DNA from: Streptomyces omiyaensis
Lineage (GTDB): Bacteria; Actinomycetota; Actinomycetes; Streptomycetales; Streptomycetaceae
Reading direction: 5' to 3'
Length of the DNA: 47,550 bases
NCBI RefSeq assembly: GCF_014650895.1
Contig: NZ_BMVV01000039.1
Location: 1-47,550 of the forward strand
Shown: one piece after another, positions 30,644-39,770 of the stretch
Position numbering within the stretch: position 1 is the first letter of the stretch
Layout: each line of letters opens with the position of its first letter
Made by a program: the position numbers and the translations under genes
Notes under the pieces: generated by a model
Database searches by the model: none
Told to the model about the DNA's origin: nothing
The model's input: the letters and a program-made list of their open reading frames with translations, nothing else

Positions 30644-31588
30644 ATGACCACTGCCACAGCTTCCGCCGCGGACGGCGAGAAGACCCGGAACCGCAGGCGC
30701 CCCGCCCGTCCCGGCGCCGGGCCGGGCCGTCCGGGCTTCGCCTGGGCGGCACCCGCCGCCGTCTTCTTCGGCCTGTTCGCCCTCGTACCCCTCCTCCTGG
30801 TCGCCGTGCTCTCCTTCACCCGCTGGAACGGCCTCGGCTCACCCGAGTTCGCCGGACTGGAGAACTGGAGCGCCCTCCTCGACGACCCCGTCATGGTCAA
30901 GAGCCTCTGGCTCAGCCTCGTCCTCACCGTCCTCGGCGTCGCCGTCCAGACCCCGCTCAGCATCCTGCTCGGAGTCTGGGCCGCCGGCCACCAGCGCAAC
31001 CGGGCGGTCCTCTCGGCGATCTACTTCGTCCCGCTCCTGCTCTCCATCACCGCGGTCTCCGTCCTGTGGCGGGCCGTCCTCGACCCCAACTTCGGCATCC
31101 CCGCACAGGCGAAGTGGCTCTTCGGCGACGGCAACCTCTTCGGCGTCCAGGCCGGCGCCCTCGGCGTCCTCGTCTTCGTCAGCACCTGGCAGTTCACCCC
31201 CCTGCACACCCTGCTCTACCAGGGCGCCGCACGCGCCGTCCCCCGGGTGCTCTACCAAGCGGCCCAGATCGACGGCGCCGGCCGGGTGCGGCAGTTCTTC
31301 CACATCACCCTGCCGCAGCTGCGCAACACCGTCGTCACCTCGACGATCCTCATGGTCGTCGGCGGCCTGACCACCTTCGACACCGTCCTGATCCTCACCC
31401 AGGGCGGCCCCGGCACCGACACCACGAACAGCGCCTACTACATGTACCAGAAGGCCTTCAAGAGCTTCGACTTCGGCACGGCCTCCGCCGTCGCCCTGCT
31501 GCTCGTCCTGGTCGCCGGCCTCGTCTCCCTGGTCATGGTCCGCCTCAGCGGATACGACAGGATGCGCAGCACCCTGGAGGGCGTGTGA
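30644..31588 (+). CDS. bxlF: ABC sugar transporter permease (MalF-like)
   Basis: This 314-residue membrane protein has six TM segments; the N-terminal cytoplasmic tail is basic and Pro/Arg-rich. The EAA loop is LYQAAQIDGAGRVRQFFHIT LPQL, with the conserved G-A-G spacing, and TFDTVLILTQGGPGTDT is typical of the UgpA/MalF group. It forms the channel with the next permease. The start ATG 30644 is 17 nt after the binding-protein stop; the ribosome site is weak (CCGGAA). Its stop overlaps the next GTG. Confidence 0.93.
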   Translation: MTTATASAADGEKTRNRRRPARPGAGPGRPGFAWAAPAAVFFGLFALVPLLLVAVLSFTRWNGLGSPEFAGLENWSALLDDPVMVKSLWLSLVLTVLGVAVQTPLSILLGVWAAGHQRNRAVLSAIYFVPLLLSITAVSVLWRAVLDPNFGIPAQAKWLFGDGNLFGVQAGALGVLVFVSTWQFTPLHTLLYQGAARAVPRVLYQAAQIDGAGRVRQFFHITLPQLRNTVVTSTILMVVGGLTTFDTVLILTQGGPGTDTTNSAYYMYQKAFKSFDFGTASAVALLLVLVAGLVSLVMVRLSGYDRMRSTLEGV

Positions 31589-32406
31589 CCAGGAAACGCC
31601 CCAACTACCTCGCGGGCCTCGGCTCCCTGGTCTGGCTGTTCGTCGTCGGCCTGCCGCTGTACGTCATGCTGATCGCCACCTTCCGGACCCGGGCCGACTA
31701 CGCGGCGAACGGCCCCCTCGGACTCCCCGACGACCTCACGCTCGACAACTACCTCAACGACCTCGACGACGGCTTCGCCCGGTACTTCCTCAACACCGCC
31801 ATCGTCACCGTGTGCGTGGTCGGCATCGTCCTCCTGCTCGTCCCGCCCCTGGCCTACGCGATCGTCCGCAGCGACGGCAAGGCGACCGGAAGGGTCTTCC
31901 GCCTCTTCCTGCTGGGCCTGGCCATCCCCTCGCAGGCCGTCATCGTGCCGATGTTCTACCTGATCAACGAGGCCGGCCTCTACGACAACCTCATCGGCGT
32001 CATCCTCCCGACCGCCGCCTTCGCCATGCCCGTCTGCGTCCTGGTCCTCACCGGCGTCATGCGCGACATCACCTCCGAGCTCTACGAGGCGATGACCGTC
32101 GACGGCGCCTCCACCCGGCGGATCTTCCTCCAGCTGGTCCTGCCCCTGTCCAGGAGCGGACTGTCGACCGTCGTCGTCTTCTCCGCCCTCCAGGCCTGGA
32201 ACGGCTTCCTGTTCCCCCTCGTGCTCACCCAGTCCTCGCAGAACAAGGTCATCACCATGGGCCTGTACGACTTCCAGACCGAACACGGCGTCGACATCCC
32301 CGGCCTGCTCGCCGCCGTCGTCCTGTCCGTGATCCCCATCCTGCTCGTCTATCTGTTCGCCCGTCGCGCCCTGGTCCAGGGCCTGATGGGAGTCGGAGGA
32401 AAGTGA
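31585..32406 (+). CDS. bxlG: ABC sugar transporter permease (MalG-like)
   Basis: The 273-residue product has six TM segments. The EAA loop is LYEAMTVDGASTRRIFLQLV, and SALQAWNGFLFPLVLTQS and MGLYDFQTEHG are typical of the MalG/UgpE branch. GTG 31585 overlaps the preceding stop (GTGA) and its stop overlaps the glycosidase GTG, so the operon is tightly coupled from bxlF to bxlA. Confidence 0.93.
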   Translation: MTRKRPNYLAGLGSLVWLFVVGLPLYVMLIATFRTRADYAANGPLGLPDDLTLDNYLNDLDDGFARYFLNTAIVTVCVVGIVLLLVPPLAYAIVRSDGKATGRVFRLFLLGLAIPSQAVIVPMFYLINEAGLYDNLIGVILPTAAFAMPVCVLVLTGVMRDITSELYEAMTVDGASTRRIFLQLVLPLSRSGLSTVVVFSALQAWNGFLFPLVLTQSSQNKVITMGLYDFQTEHGVDIPGLLAAVVLSVIPILLVYLFARRALVQGLMGVGGK

Positions 32407-34790
32407 CCGCCCACATGGCCACGCCGCCTCACACCGCGCCCGCCCCCTGGCGCGACACCACGCTGGACCCCGAGACCCGCGTGGACGCCCTGATCCGCGC
32501 GATGACGCCCAGGGAGAAGATCGCCCAGCTCTACGGCGTCTGGGTCGGCGCCTCCGACGAGGGCGCCGAGGTCGCACCCCACCAGCACGACATGGAAGAG
32601 CCGGTCGCCCTCGACGCCCTGATCCCCGACGGACTCGGACAGCTGACCCGCCCCTTCGGCACGGTCCCCGTCGACCCCGCCCTCGGAGCCCTGTCCCTGA
32701 TGCGCACGCAGCAGAGGATCGCCGCCGGCAACCGCTTCGGCATTCCCGCCGTCGCCCACGAGGAGTGCCTCGCCGGCTTCGCCGCCTGGGGCGCCACCGC
32801 CTACCCCGTCCCGCTGTCCTGGGGCGCCACCTTCGACCCGGACCTCATACGGGAGATGGCCGGAGCCATCGGCCGCGACATGCGCTCGGTCGGCGTCCAC
32901 CAGGGCCTGGCCCCCGTCCTCGACGTCGTGCGCGACGCCCGCTGGGGGCGCGTCGAGGAGACCATCGGCGAAGACCCCTACCTCGTCGGCACCATCGCCA
33001 CCGCCTACGTCCAGGGCCTGGAGGCCGCGGGCGTCGTCGCCACCCTCAAGCACTTCGCCGGCTACTCGGCCTCCCGCGCGGGCCGCAACCTCGCCCCCGT
33101 CGGCATGGGCCGCCGCGAGCTCGCCGACGTGATCCTGCCCCCCTTCGAGATGGCGATCCGCGAGAGCGGCGTCCAGTCGGTCATGCACGCCTACACCGAC
33201 ACCGACGGCATCCCCTCCGCCGCCGACGACGAACTCCTCACCGGTCTGCTCCGCGACACCTGGGGCTTCACCGGCACCGTCGTCGCCGACTACTTCGGCA
33301 TCGCCTTCCTCAAGACCCTGCACGGCGTCGCCGCGACCTTCGGCGAGGCCGCCCGCACCGCCCTCGCCGCCGGCGTCGACGTCGAACTGCCCACCGTCAA
33401 GACCTTCGGCGCCCCCCTCGCCGAAGCCGTCGAACGCGGTCAGGTCCCCGAAACCCTCGTCGACCGCGCCCTGCGCCGGGTCCTCCTCCAGAAGGCCCGC
33501 CTCGGCCTGCTCGACCCCGACTGGAGCCCCGTACCACCGGTCCTGGAGCACGCCGACACCACCGACCCGGAACTCCTGCGCGGCACCGTCGACCTCGACC
33601 CCGCCTCCAACCGCGCCCTCGCACGCCGGGTCGCCGAACGGGCCGTCGTCCTCCTCCGCAACGACGGCACCCTGCCGCTCGACCCCGCCACCCCCCTGCG
33701 CATCGCGCTGATCGGCCCCACCGCCGAAGCCCCCACGGCCGTCCTCGGCTGCTACTCCTTCCCCGTCCACGTCGGAGCACAGCACCCCGACGTCCCCCTC
33801 GGCATCGACCTGCCGACCCTCCACGACGCACTCCGAGCGGAGTTCCCCGCCGCCGACATCGCCGTCGCACAGGGCACGGGCATCGACGACGGGGCGACCG
33901 AAGGCCTCCCCGGAGCCGTCGCCCTCGCCCGCGACGCCGACCTCGTCATCGCCGCACTCGGCGACCGCGCCGGCCTCTTCGGCCGCGGCACCAGCGGAGA
34001 AGGCTGCGACGCCGAGTCCCTCAGCCTCCCCGGAGCCCAGCAGCAGCTCCTCGACGCCCTCCTCGACACCCGCACCCCCGTGATCGCCACCCTGCTGGCC
34101 GGACGCCCCTACGCCCTGGGCCGCGCCACCGACGAGGCGACCGCCGTCATCCAGTCCTTCTTCCCCGGCGAATCCGGAACCGCCGCCATCGCCTCCGTCC
34201 TCAGCGGCCGCACTGACCCCAGCGGCCGGCTGCCCGTCACCGTGCCCCGCCACCCCGGAGCCCAGCCCTCCACCTACCTCGCCGCCCGCCTCGGCCACGC
34301 CAGCGAGGTCTCCAGCATCGACCCCACCCCCGCCTTCGGCTTCGGCCACGGCCTCACCTACACCACCTTCACCTGGTCCGACCTCACCGTCGCAGCCGCC
34401 GAAGCCCCCACGGACGGCACGATCCGCCTCGCCTTCACCGTCGAGAACACCGGGCCCCGCAGCGGCACCGAACTCGTCCAGCTCTACCTCCACGACCCGG
34501 TCGCCTCCGTCGTCCAGCCCGTGCAGAGGCTCATCGGCTACACGCGGCTCGACCTGGCCGCCGGAGAGAAGAAGCTCCTCGCCGTGGAGGTCCCCGCCGA
34601 TCTCGCCTCCTTCACCGGCCGCGACGGCAGGCGCACGGTCGAACCAGGAGAGCTGGAGCTCCGGCTCTCCACCTCCAGCACCACCCCCACCCTCACCGCC
34701 CGCGTCACCCTCACCGGTCCCGCGCGCCACGTCGACCACCACCGCCACCTGCACGCCTCCTTCCGGATCACCCCGCACACCGCCCGCTGA
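32403..34790 (+). CDS. bxlA: GH3 family beta-xylosidase (intracellular)
   Basis: This 795-residue cytoplasmic enzyme has no signal peptide. The GH3 N domain has LGQLTRPFGTVPVDP, GIPAVAHEECLAGF, LAPVLDVVRDARWGRVEETI, ATLKHFAGYSASRAGRN, and the nucleophile Asp296 in VVADYFGIAF. The GH3 C domain (VVLLRNDGTLPL, VVIAALGDRAGLFGRGTSGEG) and a fibronectin-III-like end (FTVENTGPRSGTELVQLYL) follow. It releases xylose from imported xylo-oligosaccharides. GTG 32403 overlaps the permease stop and has GGAGG 3 nt upstream; ATG 32415 is the alternative. The GH3 family includes glucosidases; the xylosidase call comes from the bxl-type operon. Confidence 0.88.
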   Translation: MTAHMATPPHTAPAPWRDTTLDPETRVDALIRAMTPREKIAQLYGVWVGASDEGAEVAPHQHDMEEPVALDALIPDGLGQLTRPFGTVPVDPALGALSLMRTQQRIAAGNRFGIPAVAHEECLAGFAAWGATAYPVPLSWGATFDPDLIREMAGAIGRDMRSVGVHQGLAPVLDVVRDARWGRVEETIGEDPYLVGTIATAYVQGLEAAGVVATLKHFAGYSASRAGRNLAPVGMGRRELADVILPPFEMAIRESGVQSVMHAYTDTDGIPSAADDELLTGLLRDTWGFTGTVVADYFGIAFLKTLHGVAATFGEAARTALAAGVDVELPTVKTFGAPLAEAVERGQVPETLVDRALRRVLLQKARLGLLDPDWSPVPPVLEHADTTDPELLRGTVDLDPASNRALARRVAERAVVLLRNDGTLPLDPATPLRIALIGPTAEAPTAVLGCYSFPVHVGAQHPDVPLGIDLPTLHDALRAEFPAADIAVAQGTGIDDGATEGLPGAVALARDADLVIAALGDRAGLFGRGTSGEGCDAESLSLPGAQQQLLDALLDTRTPVIATLLAGRPYALGRATDEATAVIQSFFPGESGTAAIASVLSGRTDPSGRLPVTVPRHPGAQPSTYLAARLGHASEVSSIDPTPAFGFGHGLTYTTFTWSDLTVAAAEAPTDGTIRLAFTVENTGPRSGTELVQLYLHDPVASVVQPVQRLIGYTRLDLAAGEKKLLAVEVPADLASFTGRDGRRTVEPGELELRLSTSSTTPTLTARVTLTGPARHVDHHRHLHASFRITPHTAR

Positions 34791-34797
34791 CCCCACG

Positions 34798-34828
34798 GCT
34801 CCGGCCGGCCCTCCCCGCCGGCCGGAGC
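34798..34828 (+). terminator. terminator of the bxl operon
   Basis: A perfect 12-bp inverted repeat (34798-34809 with 34817-34828) has a 7-nt loop and starts 8 bp after the stop of the glycosidase. The rest of the gap to 35083 shows no gene; frames there are Arg-rich noise. Confidence 0.75.
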
Positions 34829-35083
34829 CCCTCCGCCACCGGCGAAGAAGCCGCCATGACCGGCGCCCGGCGGATCCTCCGGCGGACGGGTCGTCTCCGC
34901 CGACGCCGCGCACGGAGCCTGCACCGCATCCGGCCGTGCGCCCCTCCCGGCGCTCTTCGGAGGCGATGCGGGCGACGAGGACGGGCGACGCGCCGCGGAG
35001 CGCGACTCCGACGGTTGGGGGACGGCGGCCGGGGCAGGCGCCGGGCGAAGCGTTCTGCCCGATTCGCCGGAGGTGTCGCCACT

Positions 35084-37435
35084 GTGTCCGCGCAGAGCCG
35101 GGCCGCAGGCCCCAGCCCCTACGTACGAGCGGCCGACTACGTCGCGGCGGCCCTGATCTTCCTGCGGGACAACGTGCTGCTCGCCGAAGCCCTGCGGCCC
35201 GAGCACGTCAAACCCAGGCTCCTGGGCCACTGGGGCTCCTGCCCCGGCATCACGCTCGTCCACGCGGCCCTCAACGCCCTGGTCCGCGAGCGGGGCGCCG
35301 ATGTCCTGCTGGTGACCGGCCCCGGCCACGGCGCACCGGCCATCCACGCCAACCTGTGGCTGGAGGGCACCCACGAACGCCACGACCCCGCGCTCGCGAG
35401 GACCGGGGCGGGACTGCGGGAGCTGGCGCGCCGCTACTGCGCCCCCGACGGGTTCCCCAGCCATCTCTCTCCCGCCGTGCCCGGCACCCTGCACGAAGGC
35501 GGAGAGCTCGGCTACGCCCTCGCGACGGCGGTGGGAGCGGCGCTGGACGCCCCGGACCGGGTCGTGGCGTGCGTGGTGGGCGACGGCGAGGCGGAGACGG
35601 GGCCGACGGCCGCTGCCTGGCACTCCACGAAGTTCCTCGACCCGGTGACCTGCGGAGCGGTCCTGCCCGTGCTCCACCTGAACGGCTACAAGATCTCCTC
35701 ACCGACGCTCTTCGCGACGATGACGGACGAGGAGCTCACGGCCCTGTTCCGCGGCCATGGCTGGGACCCCCGCATCGTGGACGAGACCGGGCCCGCACCC
35801 GGGGCCGCCCTCACGACGGCCGTGCTGGACGCCCACACCACCCTCCGGGAGCTCCAGCGCCGGGCCCGCGCCGGCGACCTCCCCGTGCGGCCCGCCTGGC
35901 CGATGATCGTGCTGCGCACCCTCAAGGGGGCCGGTGCGCCGGCCGAGGTCGAGGGCACGCCGATCGAGGGCACCTTCCACTCCCACCAGGTCCCCCTCCC
36001 CGACGCACGCGAGGACCCGGAGCAGCTGAAGGCCCTGGAGTCCTGGCTCCGCTCGTACCGCCCCGAGGAACTGTTCGACGAGGAGGGGCGCCCGGCGCCC
36101 GAGGTGCTCGCCGCCCTGCCGGAGCCGGACGCCCTGATCGGCGCCCAGGCCGCCGCGAACGGAGGACGGCTCCGCCGCCCCCTCCCGCTCCCGCCCCTCG
36201 CCCCGTACGCCCTCGCGCTCCCCGACGGGCCCGGGTCGGCCACGGCCGGCCCCACCCGGGTGCTCGGCGACTGGCTGACCGAGCTGATGGAAGCGACCGC
36301 CGAGCGCCGTGACTTCCGCATCGTCTCCCCGGACGAGCTCGCCTCCAACAAGCTCGACGCGGTCCTGGAGGCCACCGGCCGCGCGTACGTGTGGCCGGTC
36401 GAGGAGTACGCCGAGGACCTGGACCGGGGCGGCCGCGTGATGGAGACCCTCTCCGAGCACAACTGTCAAGGCTGGCTCCAGGGGTACCTGCTCTCCGGCC
36501 GCCACGGACTCTTCCCCACCTACGAGGCCTTCGCCTCGATTGTCGACAGCATGGCCAACCAGTACGCGAAGTGGCTGAAGATGTCCCGGGAGGTCCCCTG
36601 GCGCGCCCCGGTCAGCAGCCTCACCTACCTCCTCACCAGCGAGGGATGGCGCCAGGAGCACAACGGCTACAGCCACCAGGGCCCCGGCTTCATCAGCAAC
36701 CTCCTCGACCGCAACTCCACCGTCACCGGCGTCTACCTGCCGCCCGACGCCAACACCCTGCTCGTCACGATGGAACGGCTCCTCGACGAGACCGGGAAGA
36801 TCAACGCCGTCGTCGCCGGAAAGCACGACGCCGCCCAATGGCTCGACCTCGACGCCGCCCGCGCGCACTGCCGGGCCGGGGCCTCCTCGTGGACCTGGGC
36901 CGGCACCGCGGGCGACGGGCCCGCCGAGGCCGTCCTGGCCTGCGCCGGAGGCATCCCCACCGTCGAGTCGCTGGCCGCCGCCGACCTGCTGCGCCGCGAC
37001 CTGCCCGACGCCCGCATCCGCTTCGTCAACATCGTCGACCTGTGCGCCCTGGCCCCGCCGGACCGCCACCCCCACGGCATGTCACCGGAGCGGTTCCACG
37101 ACCTGTTCGGCGAGGACACCCCCGTCGTGCTCGACTTCCACGGCTACCCCTCCGCCGTGCACCAGCTCCTGCACGGCCGCCCCCGCCCCGACCGCTTCCA
37201 CGTCCGCGGGTACGTCGAGGAGGGCACGACCACCACCCCGTACGACCTCCTCGCCCTCAACGGGACCACCCGCCACGACCTCGCCCGCACGCTCCTGCGC
37301 CACCTGGACCGGCCCTCCGGCCGGACCCGTCGGCTCGCCGACCGGTACGCACACCACCGTGACGAACTCCGCCGCGAACTGCGCCGCACCGGCGAGGATC
37401 CCGCCGAGATCACCGCATGGCGGTGGCCGGGATGA
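35084..37435 (+). CDS. xfp: xylulose-5-phosphate/fructose-6-phosphate phosphoketolase
   Basis: The 783-residue thiamine-diphosphate enzyme has HWGSCPGITLVHAALNAL, GPGHGAPAIHANLWLEG, the ThDP motif GDGEAETGPTAAAW (166-179) with Asn200 (LHLNGYKI), ISSPTLFATM, and in the pyrimidine domain SEHNCQGWLQGYLLSGRHG and EGWRQEHNGYSHQGPGFI. It splits xylulose-5-phosphate with phosphate into acetyl phosphate and glyceraldehyde-3-phosphate. GTG 35084 has GGAGG about 10 nt upstream and gives the normal family length; longer frames to 34856 are Arg-rich and unlikely. It is downstream of the xylosidase operon but separated by a terminator, so it has its own promoter. Confidence 0.94.
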   Translation: MSAQSRAAGPSPYVRAADYVAAALIFLRDNVLLAEALRPEHVKPRLLGHWGSCPGITLVHAALNALVRERGADVLLVTGPGHGAPAIHANLWLEGTHERHDPALARTGAGLRELARRYCAPDGFPSHLSPAVPGTLHEGGELGYALATAVGAALDAPDRVVACVVGDGEAETGPTAAAWHSTKFLDPVTCGAVLPVLHLNGYKISSPTLFATMTDEELTALFRGHGWDPRIVDETGPAPGAALTTAVLDAHTTLRELQRRARAGDLPVRPAWPMIVLRTLKGAGAPAEVEGTPIEGTFHSHQVPLPDAREDPEQLKALESWLRSYRPEELFDEEGRPAPEVLAALPEPDALIGAQAAANGGRLRRPLPLPPLAPYALALPDGPGSATAGPTRVLGDWLTELMEATAERRDFRIVSPDELASNKLDAVLEATGRAYVWPVEEYAEDLDRGGRVMETLSEHNCQGWLQGYLLSGRHGLFPTYEAFASIVDSMANQYAKWLKMSREVPWRAPVSSLTYLLTSEGWRQEHNGYSHQGPGFISNLLDRNSTVTGVYLPPDANTLLVTMERLLDETGKINAVVAGKHDAAQWLDLDAARAHCRAGASSWTWAGTAGDGPAEAVLACAGGIPTVESLAAADLLRRDLPDARIRFVNIVDLCALAPPDRHPHGMSPERFHDLFGEDTPVVLDFHGYPSAVHQLLHGRPRPDRFHVRGYVEEGTTTTPYDLLALNGTTRHDLARTLLRHLDRPSGRTRRLADRYAHHRDELRRELRRTGEDPAEITAWRWPG

Positions 37436-37591
37436 CCGGCACCGTGCTCGCGGCCGGCACCGGCTCCTCCGGGCCCCCACCCCGCCGGCCCCTCGGGGAC
37501 GCAACCGAAGGCCCGCCGAGAGCACCGGAAGAAACACCCTCGAAACCTGCAGGACGGGGGGTAGGCCCCGGTTGCGTGCCTCGGGAGTCCG

Positions 37592-38044
37592 TCACGCGTG
37601 GCCGGTGTAGGCGATGCTGCATTCCTCGTAGTCGCCCTTGACCGCGCAGAGCTGTATCGAGACGGTCGTGCCCTCCTCCAGGTCTCCGGTGGTCCAGGGG
37701 CTGTAGTAGACGGCCGAGTGGCCGCGGGTGGTGGCCTTGCGGCCCGTGACGGGGGTGATCATGTAGGCCTCCATGCCCCATCCCTCGGAAAGCCTGTCGA
37801 CCACCTGGAACGCGTCGCCGGGGATGCCGCAGCAGCCGGGGTCCGCGTTCCACACCATGGCGCCCGCGTAGGTGCCGTTGTAGTAGGCGGCGATGGAGAA
37901 GCTCCCGTCGGAGGACACGGAGGACTTCTCGAAGGTGAACGAGGCGGCCGCCGCGTCGCCGGCCCCGACGGTGAGGGACGCGCCGGCGAGAAGCGCGCCG
38001 ACTGCCGAGAGGGTGACGGCCCGGCTCTTCAGCGGATTGTTCAT
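37592..38044 (-). CDS. small secreted protein, unknown family
   Basis: This 150-residue product has a signal peptide (about 1-34, ending GDAAAA) followed by an acidic, Tyr/Gly/Ser-rich beta domain with FEKSSVSSDGSFSIAAYYNG, WNADPGCCGIPGD, RGHSAVYYSPWTTGD and IQLCAVKGDYEECSIAY. Four Cys (an adjacent CC and two late ones) suggest two disulfides. AGGAGA lies 9 nt before ATG 38044, and a -35/-10 pair is visible at 38086-38114. Convergent with xfp. Family not recognised; it could be a secreted inhibitor or surface protein. Confidence 0.8.
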   Translation of the reverse strand: MNNPLKSRAVTLSAVGALLAGASLTVGAGDAAAASFTFEKSSVSSDGSFSIAAYYNGTYAGAMVWNADPGCCGIPGDAFQVVDRLSEGWGMEAYMITPVTGRKATTRGHSAVYYSPWTTGDLEEGTTVSIQLCAVKGDYEECSIAYTGHA

Positions 38045-38085
38045 CGAGTTCTCTCCTGAACGGGGTCGGGACGAAAACGGTCAGG

Positions 38086-38114
38086 ATCATGGACCAGTCG
38101 CCGGGCCGGGTCAA
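38086..38114 (-). promoter_or_regulatory. promoter of the small secreted protein gene
   Basis: On the minus strand TTGACC (38114-38109) and CATGAT (38091-38086) are 17 bp apart, placing the start point near 38080 and giving a leader of about 35 nt. The remainder of the 406-bp gap to the cold shock gene (38115-38450) shows no gene; CGATTAATCG at 38337-38346 is the only notable AT-rich palindrome and may belong to the cspA promoter. Confidence 0.55.
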
Positions 38115-38450
38115 CGGTCCGCGAACGATGCGGCCCACCCGTCGTATACGGATCGTCATGCGCCCTCGTCGTGTCGAGCGGAGGTCGGCACGACGGGGCC
38201 GAGAGCGGGGCCGGTCCCGCCGGAACGCTTCCGCTCCCGTGGGGACCGGTGCCTCCCGGGCTCGGCTTCGTGGCCGGGGCGGTCCCGGCCGCCGGCCCGT
38301 GGTTCCGGGACCGCCTCGCACGCGTGGCCGCATGATCGATTAATCGGCGCGCGGACGGGGTAGGACGGGCACCGGACGTCTTCCCGCAAGGGGGAGGCTT
38401 CCTTTTTCTCGCCCGGCCGGAAGGCCGGCCTGAACAGAAGGACTCGCAGT

Positions 38451-38654
38451 ATGGCCAGCGGTACCGTGAAGTGGTTCAACGCCGAGAAGGGCTTCGGCTT
38501 CATCCAGCAGGACGGCGGTGGACCGGACGTCTTCGCGCACTACTCGAACATCTCCGGCAACGGCTACCGGGAGCTGGTCGAGGGCGAGGCGGTCACTTTC
38601 GACGTGACGCAGGGCCAGAAGGGTCCCCAGGCCGAGAACATCGTCCGCGGCTGA
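38451..38654 (+). CDS. cspA: cold shock protein (CspA family)
   Basis: This 67-residue single CSD protein begins GTVKWFNAEKGFGFIQQDGG (RNP1 KGFGFI), followed by DVFAHYSNI (RNP2) and the ending QGQKGPQAENIVRG. It binds single-stranded RNA/DNA as an RNA chaperone. ATG 38451 has AGAAGGA 8 nt upstream. Standard Streptomyces cold shock proteins are this length. A G/C-rich inverted stretch GCCCGGCCGG/CCGGCC just upstream may form a leader hairpin. It lies 65 bp before an initiator tRNA gene. Confidence 0.96.
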   Translation: MASGTVKWFNAEKGFGFIQQDGGGPDVFAHYSNISGNGYRELVEGEAVTFDVTQGQKGPQAENIVRG

Positions 38655-38719
38655 CCTGCCGCTCCTCACGGACGTGCGTACCGTCCCGCGTCGGCCACTG
38701 TGTAGAGTGGTGTCACCGA

Positions 38720-38793
38720 CGCGGGGTGGAGCAGCTCGGTAGCTCGCTGGGCTCATAACCCAGAGGTCGCAGGTTCAAATCCTGTCCCCGCTA
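38720..38793 (+). tRNA. initiator tRNA-fMet (CAT)
   Basis: A 74-nt cloverleaf: acceptor strand CGCGGGG with TCCCCGCTA, D arm AGCTCGGTAGCT, anticodon stem TGGGCT-CAT-AACCCA with CAT at 38754-38756, and T arm GGTTCAAATCC. The mismatched first base pair and three consecutive G-C pairs in the anticodon stem are initiator features. CCA is not encoded. TAGAGT at 38703-38708 could be its -10 box. Confidence 0.96.
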
Positions 38794-38798
38794 CGAAA

Positions 38799-38830
38799 GA
38801 CAGGGGCCCGGCAGCAGCCGGGCCCCTGTC
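38799..38830 (+). terminator. terminator after tRNA-fMet
   Basis: A perfect 14-bp inverted repeat (38799-38812 with 38817-38830) with loop AGCA starts five bases after the tRNA end. Confidence 0.9.
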
Positions 38831-39316
38831 GCGTGACGCCGTCGTGAGCGGCACGAGCGCGTGACGGGGCTCGACGCCATCCGGCGGCCGCACGGACCGC
38901 GCCCGGCGGCGCCGGCCGGCCGACGGCCGACACGGTTCGCGCTGGTCCGGTTCGCCTAGGACGGGGACCGGTGCGCGGACCGCCCCGTGGTACGGGACTT
39001 CGGGGGCGTCCAGGCGGAGCTCCGCCACCGGAAGCTCGACGAACTCCCCATCGGCTGGAACGCCATCGACACCACGGCGGCCATCACCGGCCGGGAGTGG
39101 GCCGAATCCACGCCGGGGCGGTCCTCCGCCGACGAGCGCCCCGCCCTATCCGTCCTGCGTCCGCTGCCGGCGGCACGACGGCACGCAGGTTCCGACGGCA
39201 CGCGCCGAAGGGTGCCCCGTCCTGCACACCGCCACCGCGACGGTCTCCGGCAGGCGCTGAGCGCGATCGCCGGGACGGGGCGGCCACGTCCTCGAACGAC
39301 GCCACTCGCCGGTGCC
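38831..39316. other. long gap downstream of the tRNA, possible degraded coding sequence
   Basis: No intact gene was found. On the plus strand one frame from about 38960 to 39140 reads like protein (CADRPVVRDFGGVQAELRH, KLDELPIGWNAIDTT, AITGREWAES) between a TAG upstream and Arg-rich noise downstream. It may be a fragment of a decayed gene; family not recognised. A position just after a tRNA is typical for old integrations, but no direct repeat of the tRNA end was found here. Confidence 0.35.
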
Positions 39317-39553
39317 TCACCCGTCCGCGGCGGTATCGGCGGGCCCGATCACGCCTGCGTTCTTCCTCGCCCATTCGCTCCGCAGGGTCGTGTACTCCTC
39401 GACGCCGAGGTCCTGACAGGCCCTGGGCCTCTGGGTGTTCGTCGAGGTTCCGTCGATCGCCAGCCGGCAGGTTTCGCGCCTCTTCGCCTCGGAGTCGCCG
39501 CACGCGGTGAGCCCCACGAGCAGCGTGAGCAGGACGACGGTGGTGCGGAGCAT
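39317..39553 (-). CDS. small lipoprotein (78 aa)
   Basis: This short lipoprotein has signal and lipobox LLVGLTACGDS with Cys18. The mature part is about 60 residues, polar, with two further Cys (ETCRLAIDG and RACQDLGVEE, likely one disulfide) and a YTTLRSEWARKNAGV helix. ATG 39553 has a GGGGGG stretch about 8 nt upstream; ATG 39568 is the alternative. Single gene, function unknown. Confidence 0.7.
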   Translation of the reverse strand: MLRTTVVLLTLLVGLTACGDSEAKRRETCRLAIDGTSTNTQRPRACQDLGVEEYTTLRSEWARKNAGVIGPADTAADG

Positions 39554-39770
39554 CGTGGTTCCCCCCATGGTGGGACAGCGGCAGTCATGGGACGTGGCCG
39601 CAGGAGTACGGGTTCCAGGACGAGTGCCGGATCGCTCGCCCTCTCGCTTCCTCTTGTCTCGAATAGGGGGTCATGAGTCAGGACAGAACGGGCAGGCGGG
39701 GTGTTGAGGGGAAGAGCTCCCCGGCTCCCGAGGACGGCCCGTGCGGCCGGCGAAGAGGAAGGAAGCTTTC

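Noticed and set aside
34856..35083. Upstream in-frame extension of the phosphoketolase
   Set aside because: Arg-rich sequence without homology pattern; GTG 35084 with GGAGG gives the standard length.
38720..38793. Elongator tRNA-Met or tRNA-Ile2 with CAT anticodon
   Set aside because: The mismatched first pair and GGG/CCC anticodon stem are initiator features.
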